Part shown: piece after piece, positions 1 to 9,362 of the stretch
How positions within the stretch are numbered: position 1 is the stretch's first letter
How the letters are laid out: each line of letters begins with the position of its first letter
From: Salinimonas marina
GTDB taxonomy: Bacteria > Pseudomonadota > Gammaproteobacteria > Enterobacterales > Alteromonadaceae
Assembly: GCF_015644725.1 (NCBI RefSeq)
Contig: NZ_CP064795.1
Location: 2,416,501-2,480,500 of the forward strand
DNA length: 64,000 nucleotides
Direction of reading: 5' to 3'
The notes under the pieces: model-generated
Seen by the model: only the letters and a program-made list of their open reading frames with translations
What the model was told of the DNA's origin: nothing
Database searches by the model: none
Made by a program: the position numbers and the translations under genes

Positions 1-404
1 TATTCTTGCAACCGGCGCACCAGTTCAGCCCGGGGATCATCTTCGTCTTCTGCCACCGCCGCCGGCTTCGGCAGCAGCAGGCGTGATTTAATTTCAGCCA
101 GCATGGCAGCCATCAGTAAATATTCAGCCGCCAGCTCCAGTTTCAGACTTTTCATCACCTCGACGTATTCCATATATTGCGTGGTGATTTGCGCCACCGG
201 CAAGGTGGTGATATCAAACTTTTGTCGCTTGATGAGGTACAACAGAAGATCCAGGGGGCCTTCAAAACTTTCTAAAATCACTTCCAGCGCTTCAGGCGGA
301 ATATACAAATCCTGGGGCTGTTCCAGCATTGCTTCGCCGTAAATAAATGCCAGCGGCAAGGGCTGTTGAATCTGTGTTTCCGCCAGATTGTCTTTAGGGC
401 TCAT
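1..404 (-). CDS. scpA: Segregation and condensation protein A, N-terminal part (runs off left edge)
   Basis: This is the first 134 residues of ScpA, the kleisin subunit that with ScpB bridges the SMC ATPase in chromosome condensation and segregation. The minus strand reads MSPKDNLAETQ, then the ScpA signature FEGPLDLLLYLIKRQKFDI near residue 48, then a helical stretch (EYLLMAAMLAEIKSRLLLPKP). An acidic linker and RAELVRRLQE follow before the window ends. The ATG at 404 lies 16 nt after the stop of yciO, so the gene is the third of a minus-strand rnm-yciO-scpA operon, an arrangement common in gammaproteobacteria. The C-terminal winged-helix part is outside the window. Confidence 0.93.
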   Translation of the reverse strand, partial: MSPKDNLAETQIQQPLPLAFIYGEAMLEQPQDLYIPPEALEVILESFEGPLDLLLYLIKRQKFDITTLPVAQITTQYMEYVEVMKSLKLELAAEYLLMAAMLAEIKSRLLLPKPAAVAEDEDDPRAELVRRLQE

Positions 405-420
405 CAGCGTATTTCGGGCA

Positions 421-1041
421 TCAGATAAATGGGCTCACATCACCGCTACCTTCACGCAGAATGATCGGTGGCGTTTCGGTTAAATCGACAATCGTTGTAG
501 GATGCTCACCCAGCGTGCCGCCATGAATGATCAGCCCGACCCGTTTTTCCAGTTTGTCGCGAATTTCGTCCGGATCGGCCTCGGCCATACTTTCACCCGG
601 TAAAATCAGCGAAGTGGACATCAGCGGCTCATTTAACTCAGCCAGTAATTTCAGCGCGATTTCGTTATTCGGCACCCGAATACCGATGGTCTTACGCTTT
701 GGATTTTGCAGCCGCTTGGGCACCTCGCGGGTGGCTTTGAGAATAAACGTATACGGGCCCGGGGTGTTATTTTTAATCTGTCTGAAGGCAACATTGTCCA
801 CTTTGGCATAAATGGATAATTCTGACATGTCCCGACACATCAGCGTAAAATTATGATCTTTATCGATATTACGAACCTGACACAACTTATCTAACGCTTT
901 TTTGTCATCCATCTGACAACCAATGGCATAGCCAGAGTCGGTAGGATATACCACCACCTCGCCCTGACGAATTAATTCGCAGGCCTGCTTTATCAGGCGG
1001 GGTTGCGGATTTTCTGGATGAACAAAGAAAAATTGACTCAT
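421..1041 (-). CDS. yciO: Sua5/YciO/YrdC-family protein YciO
   Basis: A 206-residue protein of the YrdC-like RNA-binding fold, the fold of the threonylcarbamoyl-AMP synthases TsaC/Sua5. The N-terminus MSQFFFVHPENPQPRLIKQA and the motif VVYPTDSGYAIGC are typical of YciO, followed by KKALDKLCQVRNIDKDHNFTL and a PGPYTFIL segment. The YciO branch is a paralogue of TsaC and its cellular substrate is less well settled. The start overlaps the stop of the upstream PHP gene by 4 nt (ATGA), which indicates translational coupling. Location next to rnm and the trp operon matches E. coli (yciO-yciV-trpL). Confidence 0.93.
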   Translation of the reverse strand: MSQFFFVHPENPQPRLIKQACELIRQGEVVVYPTDSGYAIGCQMDDKKALDKLCQVRNIDKDHNFTLMCRDMSELSIYAKVDNVAFRQIKNNTPGPYTFILKATREVPKRLQNPKRKTIGIRVPNNEIALKLLAELNEPLMSTSLILPGESMAEADPDEIRDKLEKRVGLIIHGGTLGEHPTTIVDLTETPPIILREGSGDVSPFI

Positions 1042-1895
1042 AATGCTTCCTTATCAAAAGACAACTGAGACCAGTTATGCCAAATGGGGGTCAGTTCGCT
1101 GGCTAACCCCAGATTGCGGCCTAGCTCGGTCCAGCGTGACGGAAAATGAAAATCAGATCCGGCTGAAGCCAATAGCTGATGCTCATGCGCCAACTCTCGG
1201 ATCACTGTTTGTTTGTTAGCAGCCATTCCCGGACAAGCCGCTTCAATGGCGTGCCCCCGGGCTTCAGCAAAATCGGTTACCAGACGACGTAACCACTTTG
1301 TGGTCATATCATAATGCGCCGGGTGGGCCAGTACTGCTTGCCCACCCGCGCGGGTAATCGCTTCAATGGCCTCAGCCATTTCTGGCCAGACTGCTTTTAC
1401 GGCAGCACGTTTACCTTTACCCAAATATTTTTTAAAGGCATTGTCCATTGAGCTAACCCCAAACTGGTTCACCAATACCCGGGCGAAGTGGGCCCGAGTT
1501 ATCTGACCGGGCCCGGCAAGCCTGACTGCTTTTTCTAATACGCCTTCAAAACCACATTTACTTAGTTTTTCGGCAATTTTTTCCGCCCGCTCACGCCGCC
1601 GTTTAGCCTGAGCGCTCAAAAACGCCTGAAAATCCGGACACTGCCGGTCAATATTAAGCCCCACAATATGGATATCAAAACCGTGCCAGGCGGTCGATAT
1701 TTCAACGCCATCGATAATCGTCAGCGCTCTTTTCTGGGTTTGCTGGTAGGCGTGGGCTTCATCAAGACCGGCCACGGTATCGTGATCAGTAATAGCAAGT
1801 ACATCCACCTGCATGGTATGTGCTCGTTGCAGTAATTCTGTCGGCGAAAGCTGGCCGTCAGAAAAATGAGTATGGCTGTGCAGATCTATTTTCAC
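1038..1895 (-). CDS. rnm: PHP-domain phosphoesterase/5'-3' exoribonuclease (YciV, RNase AM type)
   Basis: A 285-residue PHP-family metal-dependent phosphoesterase. Metal-binding motifs are visible in order: DLHSHTHFSDG at the N-terminus, AITDHDT near residue 38, AHPAHY near residue 190 and GSDFHFPS near residue 247. The E. coli homologue YciV (also called TrpH for its position) hydrolyses 3',5'-nucleotide bisphosphates and acts as a 5'-3' exoribonuclease; the same activity is inferred here. The gene starts at the divergent region shared with the trp operon and overlaps yciO by 4 nt. The intergenic region 1896-2020 must carry promoters for both directions. Confidence 0.92.
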   Translation of the reverse strand: MKIDLHSHTHFSDGQLSPTELLQRAHTMQVDVLAITDHDTVAGLDEAHAYQQTQKRALTIIDGVEISTAWHGFDIHIVGLNIDRQCPDFQAFLSAQAKRRRERAEKIAEKLSKCGFEGVLEKAVRLAGPGQITRAHFARVLVNQFGVSSMDNAFKKYLGKGKRAAVKAVWPEMAEAIEAITRAGGQAVLAHPAHYDMTTKWLRRLVTDFAEARGHAIEAACPGMAANKQTVIRELAHEHQLLASAGSDFHFPSRWTELGRNLGLASELTPIWHNWSQLSFDKEAL

Positions 1896-2020
1896 TTAGT
1901 TTTCAGAATTCCGGTTGACATGGGAGTGAATTTGTTTTCTTCTATAGGGCATATTATACCGTTTTTTAAGCTTCAATGTTTAACGAAGTTTCATCTGACA
2001 CGATAAGATTTAAGCACACT

Positions 2021-2086
2021 ATGCAAACCTGTTTTTTTCAAACTTCGCTTAACCGCGTTATCTGGTGGTGGCACTCCCTAACTTAA
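2021..2086 (+). CDS. trpL: trp operon leader peptide
   Basis: A 21-codon leader peptide, too short for ordinary gene callers. It begins ATG CAA ACC TGT and contains three consecutive UGG codons at 2063-2071 (residues 15-17, context VIWWWHSL) before a TAA at 2084. It lies between the rnm/trp divergent region and an intrinsic terminator at 2126-2159, in front of trpE. This is the classical arrangement of tryptophan attenuation: ribosome stalling at the Trp codons when charged tRNA-Trp is scarce prevents the terminator from folding. The Shine-Dalgarno sequence is weak (AAGC region at 2012-2015). Confidence 0.9.
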   Translation: MQTCFFQTSLNRVIWWWHSLT

Positions 2087-2125
2087 AGGGCGGTGTGCGC
2101 ATGTGTGCGTGTCAAAACACTTAAG

Positions 2126-2160
2126 AAAAGGCCCGTTTTTTAACGGGCCTTTTTTTTTTA
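2126..2160 (+). terminator. trp attenuator terminator
   Basis: The stem AGGCCCGTT (2129-2137) pairs with AACGGGCCT (2142-2150) over a 4-nt T loop and is followed by a run of about ten T. The stem can be extended by A-T pairs on both sides. It sits 40 nt after the trpL stop and 24 nt before the trpE start. It is the 3:4 terminator of the attenuator; the competing antiterminator probably uses the GU-rich segment 2087-2115. TGG-rich leader codons and the terminator together support regulation by charged tRNA-Trp. Confidence 0.92.
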
Positions 2161-2183
2161 ATCGCAGCGGGAGATTTGCGACC

Positions 2184-3776
2184 ATGAGTTTAGCCGAGCT
2201 GGGAGACATCCCGGGAAAAGTAGAAACATTGCAACAGCAAGGCGAGTATCTGGCCGATCCGCTTGCTGCATTTACTCATCTATGTCATCAGCACAGCAAT
2301 GCCTTGCTGCTGGAGTCTGCCGAAATAGACAGCAAGGATGACCTGCAGAGCTTGCTGATGGTAGATGCTGCTGTGCGTCTGGAGTGCCGGGGCAACACCA
2401 TCACTATTGATGCGCTAAGTGCTAATGGTGAATCCGTGCTGCCATTAATTGTAGAACACTGTCCGGCTGCGATTGCCTGTGTCCAGCAGCCGCGCCGGCT
2501 GGTGTTGACCTGCGCCGTTCCCGATGCCGCCCTGGACGAAGATGCCCGGCTAAAAGCTCCCAGTGTCTTTGATGCGCTGCGGCTGTTGCGCACCCAAATT
2601 ACACCGGTACGTGAGCATCCCCATGCGGTATTTTTAGGCGGCGTATTTGCCTATGATTTACTGGGCACCTTTGAGCAGCTACCAGAGGTGGCCGAAGGCG
2701 ACAATGACTGTGCCGATTATGTTTTTTATCTGGCCGAAACCCTGTTGACCATCGACCACCAGACCAAAACCACCGAATTACTGGGCAGTGTGTTCTCAGG
2801 CCCGCAGGTGGCACAAAGCTATTTTGCCATTGCCCAGCGTCTGGAACAGCTGCAAAAGCAGCTACACCGCGTGGCACCGGCGAGCTCTTCGTCCACGCCC
2901 CCGGCTCCGGATGCGACCGATATTCATGTTGATAAGTCAGACGCGGAGTTTATGGAACATGTGAATGACTTGAAATCACATATTCTGGCGGGCGATATTT
3001 TTCAGGTGGTGCCCTCGCGCACCTTTTCACTGCCCTGCCCGGCGCCTTTAAAAGCATACGCGGAGCTGAAAAAACAAAATCCCAGCCCTTACATGTTTTA
3101 CATGCAGGATCAGGACTTTGCTATTTTTGGGGCGTCTCCCGAGTCGGCCTTAAAATACGAAACTCAGACCAATCAGGTGGAGGTTTATCCTATTGCCGGC
3201 ACCCGGCCCCGGGGCAAACGCACCGACGGCAGTATTGACGCCGACCTTGACAGCCGTATCGAGCTGAATCTGCGTGAAGACAATAAAGAAAAATCGGAAC
3301 ACATCATGTTGGTGGATTTGGCCAGAAATGATGTGGCAAAGGTGAGCCAACCGGGCACCCGCTTTGTAAAAGACCTGCTTAAGGTTGATCGTTACTCCCA
3401 CGTGATGCATCTGGTGTCGCGGGTGGTGGGTCAGTTGCGCCAGGATCTTGATGCACTGCATGCTTATCAGGCCTGTATGAATATGGGCACCCTGGTGGGC
3501 GCCCCGAAAGTCTCGGCAGCCACGTTAATCCGGCAGGTCGAACAAAAACGCCGGGGCAGTTATGGCGGGGCCGTGGGGTATATCAACGGCCAGGGCGATA
3601 TGGATACCTGTATTGTCATTCGTTCGGCCTTTGTTAAGAATGATACCGCTTATATTCAGGCGGGTGCAGGCGTGGTGTACGACTCAGATCCGCTCAGTGA
3701 AGCCAATGAAACCCGCACCAAGGCTCAGGCAGTGATTAATGCTGTTAAGGCCGCATTGCCACAGGAGTCAGTATAA
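2184..3776 (+). CDS. trpE: Anthranilate synthase component I
   Basis: A 530-residue chorismate-binding subunit of anthranilate synthase, which makes anthranilate from chorismate and glutamine together with TrpG. An upstream in-frame ATG at 2103 lies inside the attenuator and cannot be the start; ATG 2184 is preceded by GCGGGAG at 10 nt spacing. The tryptophan feedback site motif LLES is present near residue 40. Later come NPSPYMFYM, GTRPRGKR, LREDNKEKSEHIMLVDLARND, LVGAPKVSA and GSYGGAVGYI, all typical of active TrpE. The stop overlaps the trpG start by one base (TAATG). Confidence 0.97.
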   Translation: MSLAELGDIPGKVETLQQQGEYLADPLAAFTHLCHQHSNALLLESAEIDSKDDLQSLLMVDAAVRLECRGNTITIDALSANGESVLPLIVEHCPAAIACVQQPRRLVLTCAVPDAALDEDARLKAPSVFDALRLLRTQITPVREHPHAVFLGGVFAYDLLGTFEQLPEVAEGDNDCADYVFYLAETLLTIDHQTKTTELLGSVFSGPQVAQSYFAIAQRLEQLQKQLHRVAPASSSSTPPAPDATDIHVDKSDAEFMEHVNDLKSHILAGDIFQVVPSRTFSLPCPAPLKAYAELKKQNPSPYMFYMQDQDFAIFGASPESALKYETQTNQVEVYPIAGTRPRGKRTDGSIDADLDSRIELNLREDNKEKSEHIMLVDLARNDVAKVSQPGTRFVKDLLKVDRYSHVMHLVSRVVGQLRQDLDALHAYQACMNMGTLVGAPKVSAATLIRQVEQKRRGSYGGAVGYINGQGDMDTCIVIRSAFVKNDTAYIQAGAGVVYDSDPLSEANETRTKAQAVINAVKAALPQESV

Positions 3777-4390
3777 TGAAGCAACCGGTTACGGTATTTT
3801 TGCTCGATAATGTGGACTCATTTACCTATAACCTGGTGGATGAGCTACGTACCCTGGATTTGAACATTGTGGTCTACCGCAATACCGTTGACGCCCAGAC
3901 GCTGTTGGCCCGGATGGAAGCAGAAGCAGAGCATTCACGGGTATTGCTGTTGTTATCTCCCGGGCCCGGAGCTCCGCAAAATGCCGGCTGTATGCCGCAG
4001 CTGTTAACGCTGGCTCAGGGCCGCTTCCCGGTGTTAGGTATTTGCCTGGGACATCAGGCTATCGCTGCCCATTATGGCGGTACCGTGGATCGCGCCGAGT
4101 TGGTGATGCATGGTAAGTCATCACTGGTCCATCATCATGGGAACACGCTCTTTGCCGGTTTGCCACAACCATTACAAATCGCGCGTTATCATTCACTGAT
4201 TGCCACCGCTTTACCTGATTGTCTGGAGCGTATTGCCGCCTGTGGTGATTTAACCATGGCTGTTTATCATGCTGAAGATCGTATGCTGGGCTTTCAGTTT
4301 CATCCAGAATCTATTTTAAGTGCTCAGGGTAGCCAGTTGCTGGCCCAGAGTATTGCTTTTCTAACTGAACAAGGAAACACACATGTTTGA
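3776..4390 (+). CDS. trpG: Anthranilate synthase component II (glutamine amidotransferase)
   Basis: A 204-residue class I glutamine amidotransferase that supplies ammonia to TrpE. The nucleophile Cys lies in VLGICLGHQAIA (about residue 84), the oxyanion segment is SPGPGAP, and the catalytic His-Glu pair is in FQFHPESILS. Here trpG is a separate gene, whereas in E. coli it is fused to trpD. It overlaps trpD by 8 nt, which implies translational coupling. Confidence 0.96.
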   Translation: MKQPVTVFLLDNVDSFTYNLVDELRTLDLNIVVYRNTVDAQTLLARMEAEAEHSRVLLLLSPGPGAPQNAGCMPQLLTLAQGRFPVLGICLGHQAIAAHYGGTVDRAELVMHGKSSLVHHHGNTLFAGLPQPLQIARYHSLIATALPDCLERIAACGDLTMAVYHAEDRMLGFQFHPESILSAQGSQLLAQSIAFLTEQGNTHV

Positions 4391-5411
4391 GATCAGTGGT
4401 GTGTTAGACACCCTGTATGCCGGTGAGTCATTGTCCCAGACCCAGGCATTCGGATTGTTCAACAGCATTATGCACGGTGAGCAGCCAGAAGCGGTCATCG
4501 CCTCGGTTCTGACTGCACTGAAAATAAAACACGAATCTCCCCAGGAAATTGCCGGGGCCGCCAGTGCGATGGTGGCAAATGCCTTACCCTTTCCTACACC
4601 GGCTTATGAGTTTGCTGATATTGTGGGTACTGGCGGCGATGGTCATAACACCATCAATATCTCGAGTGCCGCTGGCGTGGTCGCGGCCGCCTGCGGCGCT
4701 AAGGTCGCCAAACACGGAAACCGCAGTGTATCGTCGCGTTCTGGCTCCGCCGACTTATTTCGCGAATTCGGGGTTGAGCTGGAAATTACCGCAGAAACCG
4801 CCCGTCGCTGCCTGGATGATGCGAATTTCTGCTTTTTATATGCACCGGTCTATCATGCCGGGATGCGTTACGCCGCGCCCGTGCGTGCGGCCCTGAAAAC
4901 CCGTACCCTGTTTAATATTCTTGGTCCGCTCGCCAATCCGGCCGGTCCGACTCATGGGGTGTATGGGGTATATTCACCTGATTTACTGGAGTCTTACGCC
5001 AAAACCCTGATGTTGTTGGGACAACGTAAGGCGCTGGTGGTACATGGCGCCGGTCTGGATGAACTGGCATTACATGATGCCTCCCAGGTCATTGAACTTA
5101 GCGGCACCACCATGCGCCGCTACACAGTCACGCCGGAAGAGTTTGGTCTGTCCCGCTATCCGCTCAGTGCCATTGAAGGCGGCGAGCCGGAAGAAAACCG
5201 GGCCATGATTGCGGCGGCTTTAGGCGGCACAGGCCAGGCTGCTCATGAGGCTGCTATTGCAATGAATTGTGGGGCGCTGTTGAAAATAACCGGCATCGTC
5301 GACACCTTTGAAGAAGGTGCCAGCATGGCTGTTGCCAGTATGCGGGCGGGTGAACCGCTGAATGTTTTACAACAGGTTGCTCAATTAAGTCAGGAGGCGC
5401 TCAATGGCTAA
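4383..5411 (+). CDS. trpD: Anthranilate phosphoribosyltransferase
   Basis: A 342-residue enzyme that transfers phosphoribose from PRPP to anthranilate. The PRPP-binding GTGGDGHNTINISS motif is near residue 83 and KHGNRSVSS near residue 110; anthranilate-site segments (NILGPLANP, VHGAGLDE) follow. Length is normal for unfused TrpD. The gene overlaps trpG by 8 nt and trpCF by 8 nt, so three consecutive genes are tightly coupled. Confidence 0.96.
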   Translation: MFEISGVLDTLYAGESLSQTQAFGLFNSIMHGEQPEAVIASVLTALKIKHESPQEIAGAASAMVANALPFPTPAYEFADIVGTGGDGHNTINISSAAGVVAAACGAKVAKHGNRSVSSRSGSADLFREFGVELEITAETARRCLDDANFCFLYAPVYHAGMRYAAPVRAALKTRTLFNILGPLANPAGPTHGVYGVYSPDLLESYAKTLMLLGQRKALVVHGAGLDELALHDASQVIELSGTTMRRYTVTPEEFGLSRYPLSAIEGGEPEENRAMIAAALGGTGQAAHEAAIAMNCGALLKITGIVDTFEEGASMAVASMRAGEPLNVLQQVAQLSQEALNG

Positions 5412-6801
5412 TGTGCTGGAAAAAATCGTTGCTGATAAGCAAAATGAGCTGGTTCAGCGTAAGCAGACACTGGCAATAGATACCTTAAAACAAGCGGTCA
5501 TACCGTCTGATAAAAGCTTGTTTGACGCGCTCAATAAACCTGAAGCCGGTTATATTCTGGAGTGTAAAAAAGCCTCTCCATCCAAAGGACTGATTCGTGA
5601 AAAATTTGACCTGGACGAAATCCTCAGCGCCTATACGCCCCATGCGGCGGCATTATCGGTGCTTACTGACGAAAAATATTTCCAGGGCACCTTTGAGTAC
5701 CTAAGCTACGTCACCGCCCGGGTCGCTCAACCGGTGCTCAATAAAGACTTTTTTATCGACGAATACCAGGTGTACCTGGCGCGTTACTATCAGGCCGATG
5801 CCATCCTGCTGATGCTCAGTGTCTTGAATGACGAAGAATATCAGGCGCTGGCGCGGATTGCGTTTGAGTTACAGCTGGACATCTTGACCGAGGTCAGTAA
5901 CGAACAGGAAATGGAGCGGGCAATTGCGCTTAAAGCCAACATTATTGGAATTAACAACCGCAACCTGCGAGACTTAAGTACCGACCTTGCCACCACCGAA
6001 CGCCTCGTCCCGATGCTAAAGCAGGCCAACCATGAATTTGTGGTGATTTCAGAGTCCGGAATTTATACCCATGCTGATGTGCTGCGTCTTGGCAAACACT
6101 GCGACGGCTTTTTGGTGGGGAGTGCTTTAATGGCCCAGGCTGATTTAGCCGCGGCGGTCACCGCTCTGGTTTATGGCCAAATTAAAGTTTGCGGAATGAC
6201 TGACCCCGAAGCGGCGCGCCATGCTTTTGCTTCCGGGGCCTCCTATTGTGGTTTGATTTTCGCCAGCAAATCGCCGCGGGCGGTATCTTTGGAGCAGGCG
6301 CAACATATCGTGCAGCGCGTGCCTGGCCGCTATGCAGGCGTTTTTGTGGATACCCCTGCTGAACAGGTAGCCCGAAACGCCCACCAGCTTGGGCTGAGTG
6401 TGGTGCAGCTGCACGGGCATGAAGACGCTGCCTACCGAATCGCATTAAAAGCCCAACTGCCTCCCGGGTGTCAGTTATGGCAGGCAATGGGGGTCTCCAC
6501 CCAGTTACCTGACAATATTCAGGCGGTATCTGAGGAGCCTGCTACCGACAAAGTGCTGCTTGACTGTAAGGTCGGAACTCAGTCAGGCGGTACCGGTACT
6601 CAGTTTGACTGGGCGCTGCTGGATAACATTACAGATAAATCACACATTGCGCTGGCCGGAGGGATTACCATAGACACCCTGATTGAAGCGCAGCGCACGG
6701 GCGTCAGTCTGGTGGATGTTAACTCCGGAGTAGAAGATGCGCCGGGGCAGAAGTCGACCGACAAGCTTACGGCACTTTTTGCCCGTGCCCGAGACTATTA
6801 A
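5404..6801 (+). CDS. trpCF: Bifunctional indole-3-glycerol phosphate synthase / phosphoribosylanthranilate isomerase
   Basis: A 465-residue fusion of two TIM barrels, as in E. coli TrpC. Residues 1-254 are indole-glycerol-phosphate synthase: [38 protein letters not shown] and [12 protein letters not shown] carry the catalytic Lys and Glu residues. Residues from about 258 are PRA isomerase: the catalytic Cys is in [12 protein letters not shown] and the Asp in LLDCKVG, with VQLHG and ALAGGI phosphate-binding segments. The two activities are consecutive steps of the pathway. An 8-nt overlap couples it to trpD, and 20 nt separate it from trpB. Confidence 0.96.
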   Translation: MANVLEKIVADKQNELVQRKQTLAIDTLKQAVIPSDKSLFDALNKPEAGYILECKKASPSKGLIREKFDLDEILSAYTPHAAALSVLTDEKYFQGTFEYLSYVTARVAQPVLNKDFFIDEYQVYLARYYQADAILLMLSVLNDEEYQALARIAFELQLDILTEVSNEQEMERAIALKANIIGINNRNLRDLSTDLATTERLVPMLKQANHEFVVISESGIYTHADVLRLGKHCDGFLVGSALMAQADLAAAVTALVYGQIKVCGMTDPEAARHAFASGASYCGLIFASKSPRAVSLEQAQHIVQRVPGRYAGVFVDTPAEQVARNAHQLGLSVVQLHGHEDAAYRIALKAQLPPGCQLWQAMGVSTQLPDNIQAVSEEPATDKVLLDCKVGTQSGGTGTQFDWALLDNITDKSHIALAGGITIDTLIEAQRTGVSLVDVNSGVEDAPGQKSTDKLTALFARARDY

Positions 6802-6821
6802 TTGAAAATACAGGATTTACC

Positions 6822-8009
6822 ATGAATCAGTTAAATGCAAAATTTGGTGATTTCGGCGGCATGTATGTGCCCGAGTTACTTATACCTGCGCTGGACCAGC
6901 TGGAGGCGGCGTTTGTCGATGCCAAAGACGATCCTGAATTTCAGGAAGAATTTTTAAGCCTGCTAAAAGATTATGCCGGGCGCCCCACAGCAATGACATT
7001 AACCCGTAATCTGGTGAGTAACCCAAAGGTTAAGCTGTATTTGAAGCGTGAAGATTTACTCCACGGCGGAGCCCATAAAACCAATCAGGTGCTGGGTCAG
7101 GCACTATTAACAAAGCGCATGGGCAAAACCGAAGTGATTGCTGAAACCGGCGCCGGCCAGCATGGTACCGCGACCGCGCTGGCCTGTGCCTTGCTGGGCT
7201 TAAAAGCCCGTATTTATATGGGCGCAAAAGATATTGAGCGTCAGGCCCCCAATGTATTCAGAATGCGCTTGATGGGCGCCGAGGTTATTCCGGTGAGTGC
7301 CGGGTCCGGCACCTTGAAAGATGCGGTAAATGAAGCTATGCGTGACTGGTCTGCAAACTATGATAAGGCGCATTATCTGTTAGGTACAGCCGCTGGCCCG
7401 CACCCGTTTCCCCATATTGTACGCGAATTTCACCGTATGATTGGTGAAGAAACCCGGGCGCAGATTATGGAAAAAGAACAACGTTTACCTGATGCAGTTA
7501 TTGCCTGTGTGGGTGGCGGCTCCAATGCCATAGGTATGTTTGCCGACTTTATTGATGAAGAAGATGTTCGCCTGATTGGGGTTGAGCCAGCGGGTAAAGG
7601 CCTGCATACCAAAGAACACGGTGCCACAATTTGTACCGGCTCTAAGGGTATTTTGCATGGCTCATACACTTACATTATGCAGGATAAAGAAGGTCAGATT
7701 GAAGAAAGCTACTCGGTATCAGCCGGTCTGGACTATCCGGCGGTAGGCCCGCAACACGCATTTCTGGCCGATGCCGGGCGCGCTGAATATGTGTCGGTGA
7801 CCGACGAAGAGGCGCTAAATGCCTTCAAACTGCTGGCTCGCAAGGAAGGGATTATTCCAGCGCTGGAGTCAGCTCACGCCCTTGCTCATGCCCTGAATAT
7901 GGCGGATGAAGCAGAAGATGATACGATTTTGGTGGTAAATCTGTCAGGCCGTGGCGATAAAGACATTGGTGTAGTGACAGAGATTCTGGGAGATGAGTTT
8001 AATGGATAG
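6822..8009 (+). CDS. trpB: Tryptophan synthase beta subunit
   Basis: A 395-residue PLP enzyme that condenses indole with serine. The PLP Lys is in [13 protein letters not shown] (about residue 86), the gatekeeper loop is [13 protein letters not shown], and the phosphate-cup motif is [15 protein letters not shown]. Normal length for TrpB1. It forms the alpha2beta2 complex with TrpA, whose start codon overlaps the trpB end by 8 nt. Confidence 0.97.
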   Translation: MNQLNAKFGDFGGMYVPELLIPALDQLEAAFVDAKDDPEFQEEFLSLLKDYAGRPTAMTLTRNLVSNPKVKLYLKREDLLHGGAHKTNQVLGQALLTKRMGKTEVIAETGAGQHGTATALACALLGLKARIYMGAKDIERQAPNVFRMRLMGAEVIPVSAGSGTLKDAVNEAMRDWSANYDKAHYLLGTAAGPHPFPHIVREFHRMIGEETRAQIMEKEQRLPDAVIACVGGGSNAIGMFADFIDEEDVRLIGVEPAGKGLHTKEHGATICTGSKGILHGSYTYIMQDKEGQIEESYSVSAGLDYPAVGPQHAFLADAGRAEYVSVTDEEALNAFKLLARKEGIIPALESAHALAHALNMADEAEDDTILVVNLSGRGDKDIGVVTEILGDEFNG

Positions 8010-8811
8010 ATATGGTGATATGTTCAAGCGGCTGGAAGCCGATAATGCCGGTGCGTTTGTTCCTTTTGTAACAGTAGGCGATCCGTGTCTTGAAACTTCG
8101 GAAAAAATCATCTGTCAGTTGATTGATAGCGGCGCGGATGCATTAGAGCTTGGCCTGCCTTACTCAGATCCCATCGCCGACGGACCTACCATTCAGGCCG
8201 CCAGTATCCGAGCCCGGCAAAGTAACGTGACGACTGCCCAGTGCTTTGAGCTATTAAGTCGGGTTCGTCAGAAATACCCTGACATTCCCATCGGTTTGTT
8301 GCTGTACAGCAACCTGGTGATGAGGGCCGGCCTTGACACTTTTTATCAGCGCGCCAGTAAGGCCGGCATAGATTCTATTTTAATTGCCGATGTACCGCTG
8401 CGTGAAGCCACCCCATTTCTGGCGGCTGCCAGGCAGTCGGGCATAAAGCAAATTCTGATTGCTCCGCCCAATGCGTCCGATGAAACTATGGCCCTGATTG
8501 GTGAGCATTCTTCCGGGTATACATACCTGCTGGGACGCGCGGGCGTAACCGGCGCCGAAACTGCGGCCGAAATACCCGCTGCAGAGCTGGTGGAAAAACT
8601 CAGTCAGTATCGCTGCGCCCCCCCCTTACTGGGCTTCGGTATTTCGAAACCCGACCAGGTAAAAGCCGCCATTGTTGCAGGGGCGGCCGGCGCCATCTCA
8701 GGCTCGGCGACGGTCAATATCATTGCTCAGAATCTGGATGATACTGCGGCCATGCTGAGACAGCTGGATACCTTTGTGGGCACTATGAAAGCGGCCACCC
8801 AAAAGGACTAA
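8002..8811 (+). CDS. trpA: Tryptophan synthase alpha subunit
   Basis: A 269-residue TIM barrel that cleaves indole-3-glycerol phosphate. The catalytic Glu and Asp are in [19 protein letters not shown]. An ATG at 7993 is in frame, but it sits directly on the GGGAG ribosome-binding site; ATG 8002 is spaced 9 nt from it and begins MDRYGDMF like other TrpA proteins, so 8002 is chosen. This gives an 8-nt overlap with trpB, matching the overlaps of trpG/trpD and trpD/trpCF. Confidence 0.95.
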   Translation: MDRYGDMFKRLEADNAGAFVPFVTVGDPCLETSEKIICQLIDSGADALELGLPYSDPIADGPTIQAASIRARQSNVTTAQCFELLSRVRQKYPDIPIGLLLYSNLVMRAGLDTFYQRASKAGIDSILIADVPLREATPFLAAARQSGIKQILIAPPNASDETMALIGEHSSGYTYLLGRAGVTGAETAAEIPAAELVEKLSQYRCAPPLLGFGISKPDQVKAAIVAGAAGAISGSATVNIIAQNLDDTAAMLRQLDTFVGTMKAATQKD

Positions 8812-8815
8812 GCCT

Positions 8816-9115
8816 ATGCTTTATATGATTTGCGCTACCGATGCTCCGGATACACTGGAGCAGCGACTGGCGGCACGCCCTGAGCATTTAGCACGTTTGC
8901 AGGCACTAAAGGATGATGGCCGGTTGATTCTGGCCGGGCCGTTTCCCGCCATCGATTCGCCTGACCCCGGCCCGGCCGGATTTACCGGTTCGCTGGTGGT
9001 CGCTGAGTTCGAGACATTAGAGGCGGCTGAACAATGGGCCGGGCAAGATCCCTACGTAGCGGCCGGGGTGTATGCGGATGTGATGGTAAAACCCTATAAA
9101 AAAGTTCTGCCATAA
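8816..9115 (+). CDS. yciI: YciI-family protein
   Basis: A 99-residue YciI-like protein with a dimeric alpha+beta (ferredoxin-like) fold. It has the usual N-terminal pattern ([21 protein letters not shown]) containing the conserved His, and [13 protein letters not shown] in the middle. The biochemical role of the family is not established. It starts 4 nt after trpA and is followed by a strong terminator, so it is the last gene of the trp transcript. Confidence 0.9.
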   Translation: MLYMICATDAPDTLEQRLAARPEHLARLQALKDDGRLILAGPFPAIDSPDPGPAGFTGSLVVAEFETLEAAEQWAGQDPYVAAGVYADVMVKPYKKVLP

Positions 9116-9142
9116 GATCTTCCTTACGCTAATCCAAAGTCC

Positions 9143-9168
9143 AAACGGCCCTAAAGGGGCCGTTTTTA
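9143..9168 (+). terminator. Intrinsic terminator of the trp operon
   Basis: AAACGGCCC (9143-9151) pairs with GGGCCGTTT (9157-9165) and is followed by a T run. It lies 28 nt after the yciI stop. Confidence 0.9.
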
Positions 9169-9362
9169 TTGCCATTGGCCTTAATCGTGCGTCCAGCCTT
9201 TGATCAAATTGGCTTCATTATGTAGATAGATAATCCCTGCGAGCAAAATGACTTTAATTATCTGATACTTATTATCCATAATTTGTTATCAAAGCGCAGT
9301 TATCATAGGAGCTTGCGGAGCCATGTGATTTCACACGTTTTCAGCTAAACAAAGATGGCTAA

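Noticed and set aside
2103-2183. In-frame ATG at 2103 as trpE start
   Set aside because: It lies inside the trp attenuator; ATG 2184 has a ribosome-binding site at correct spacing and matches TrpE N-termini.
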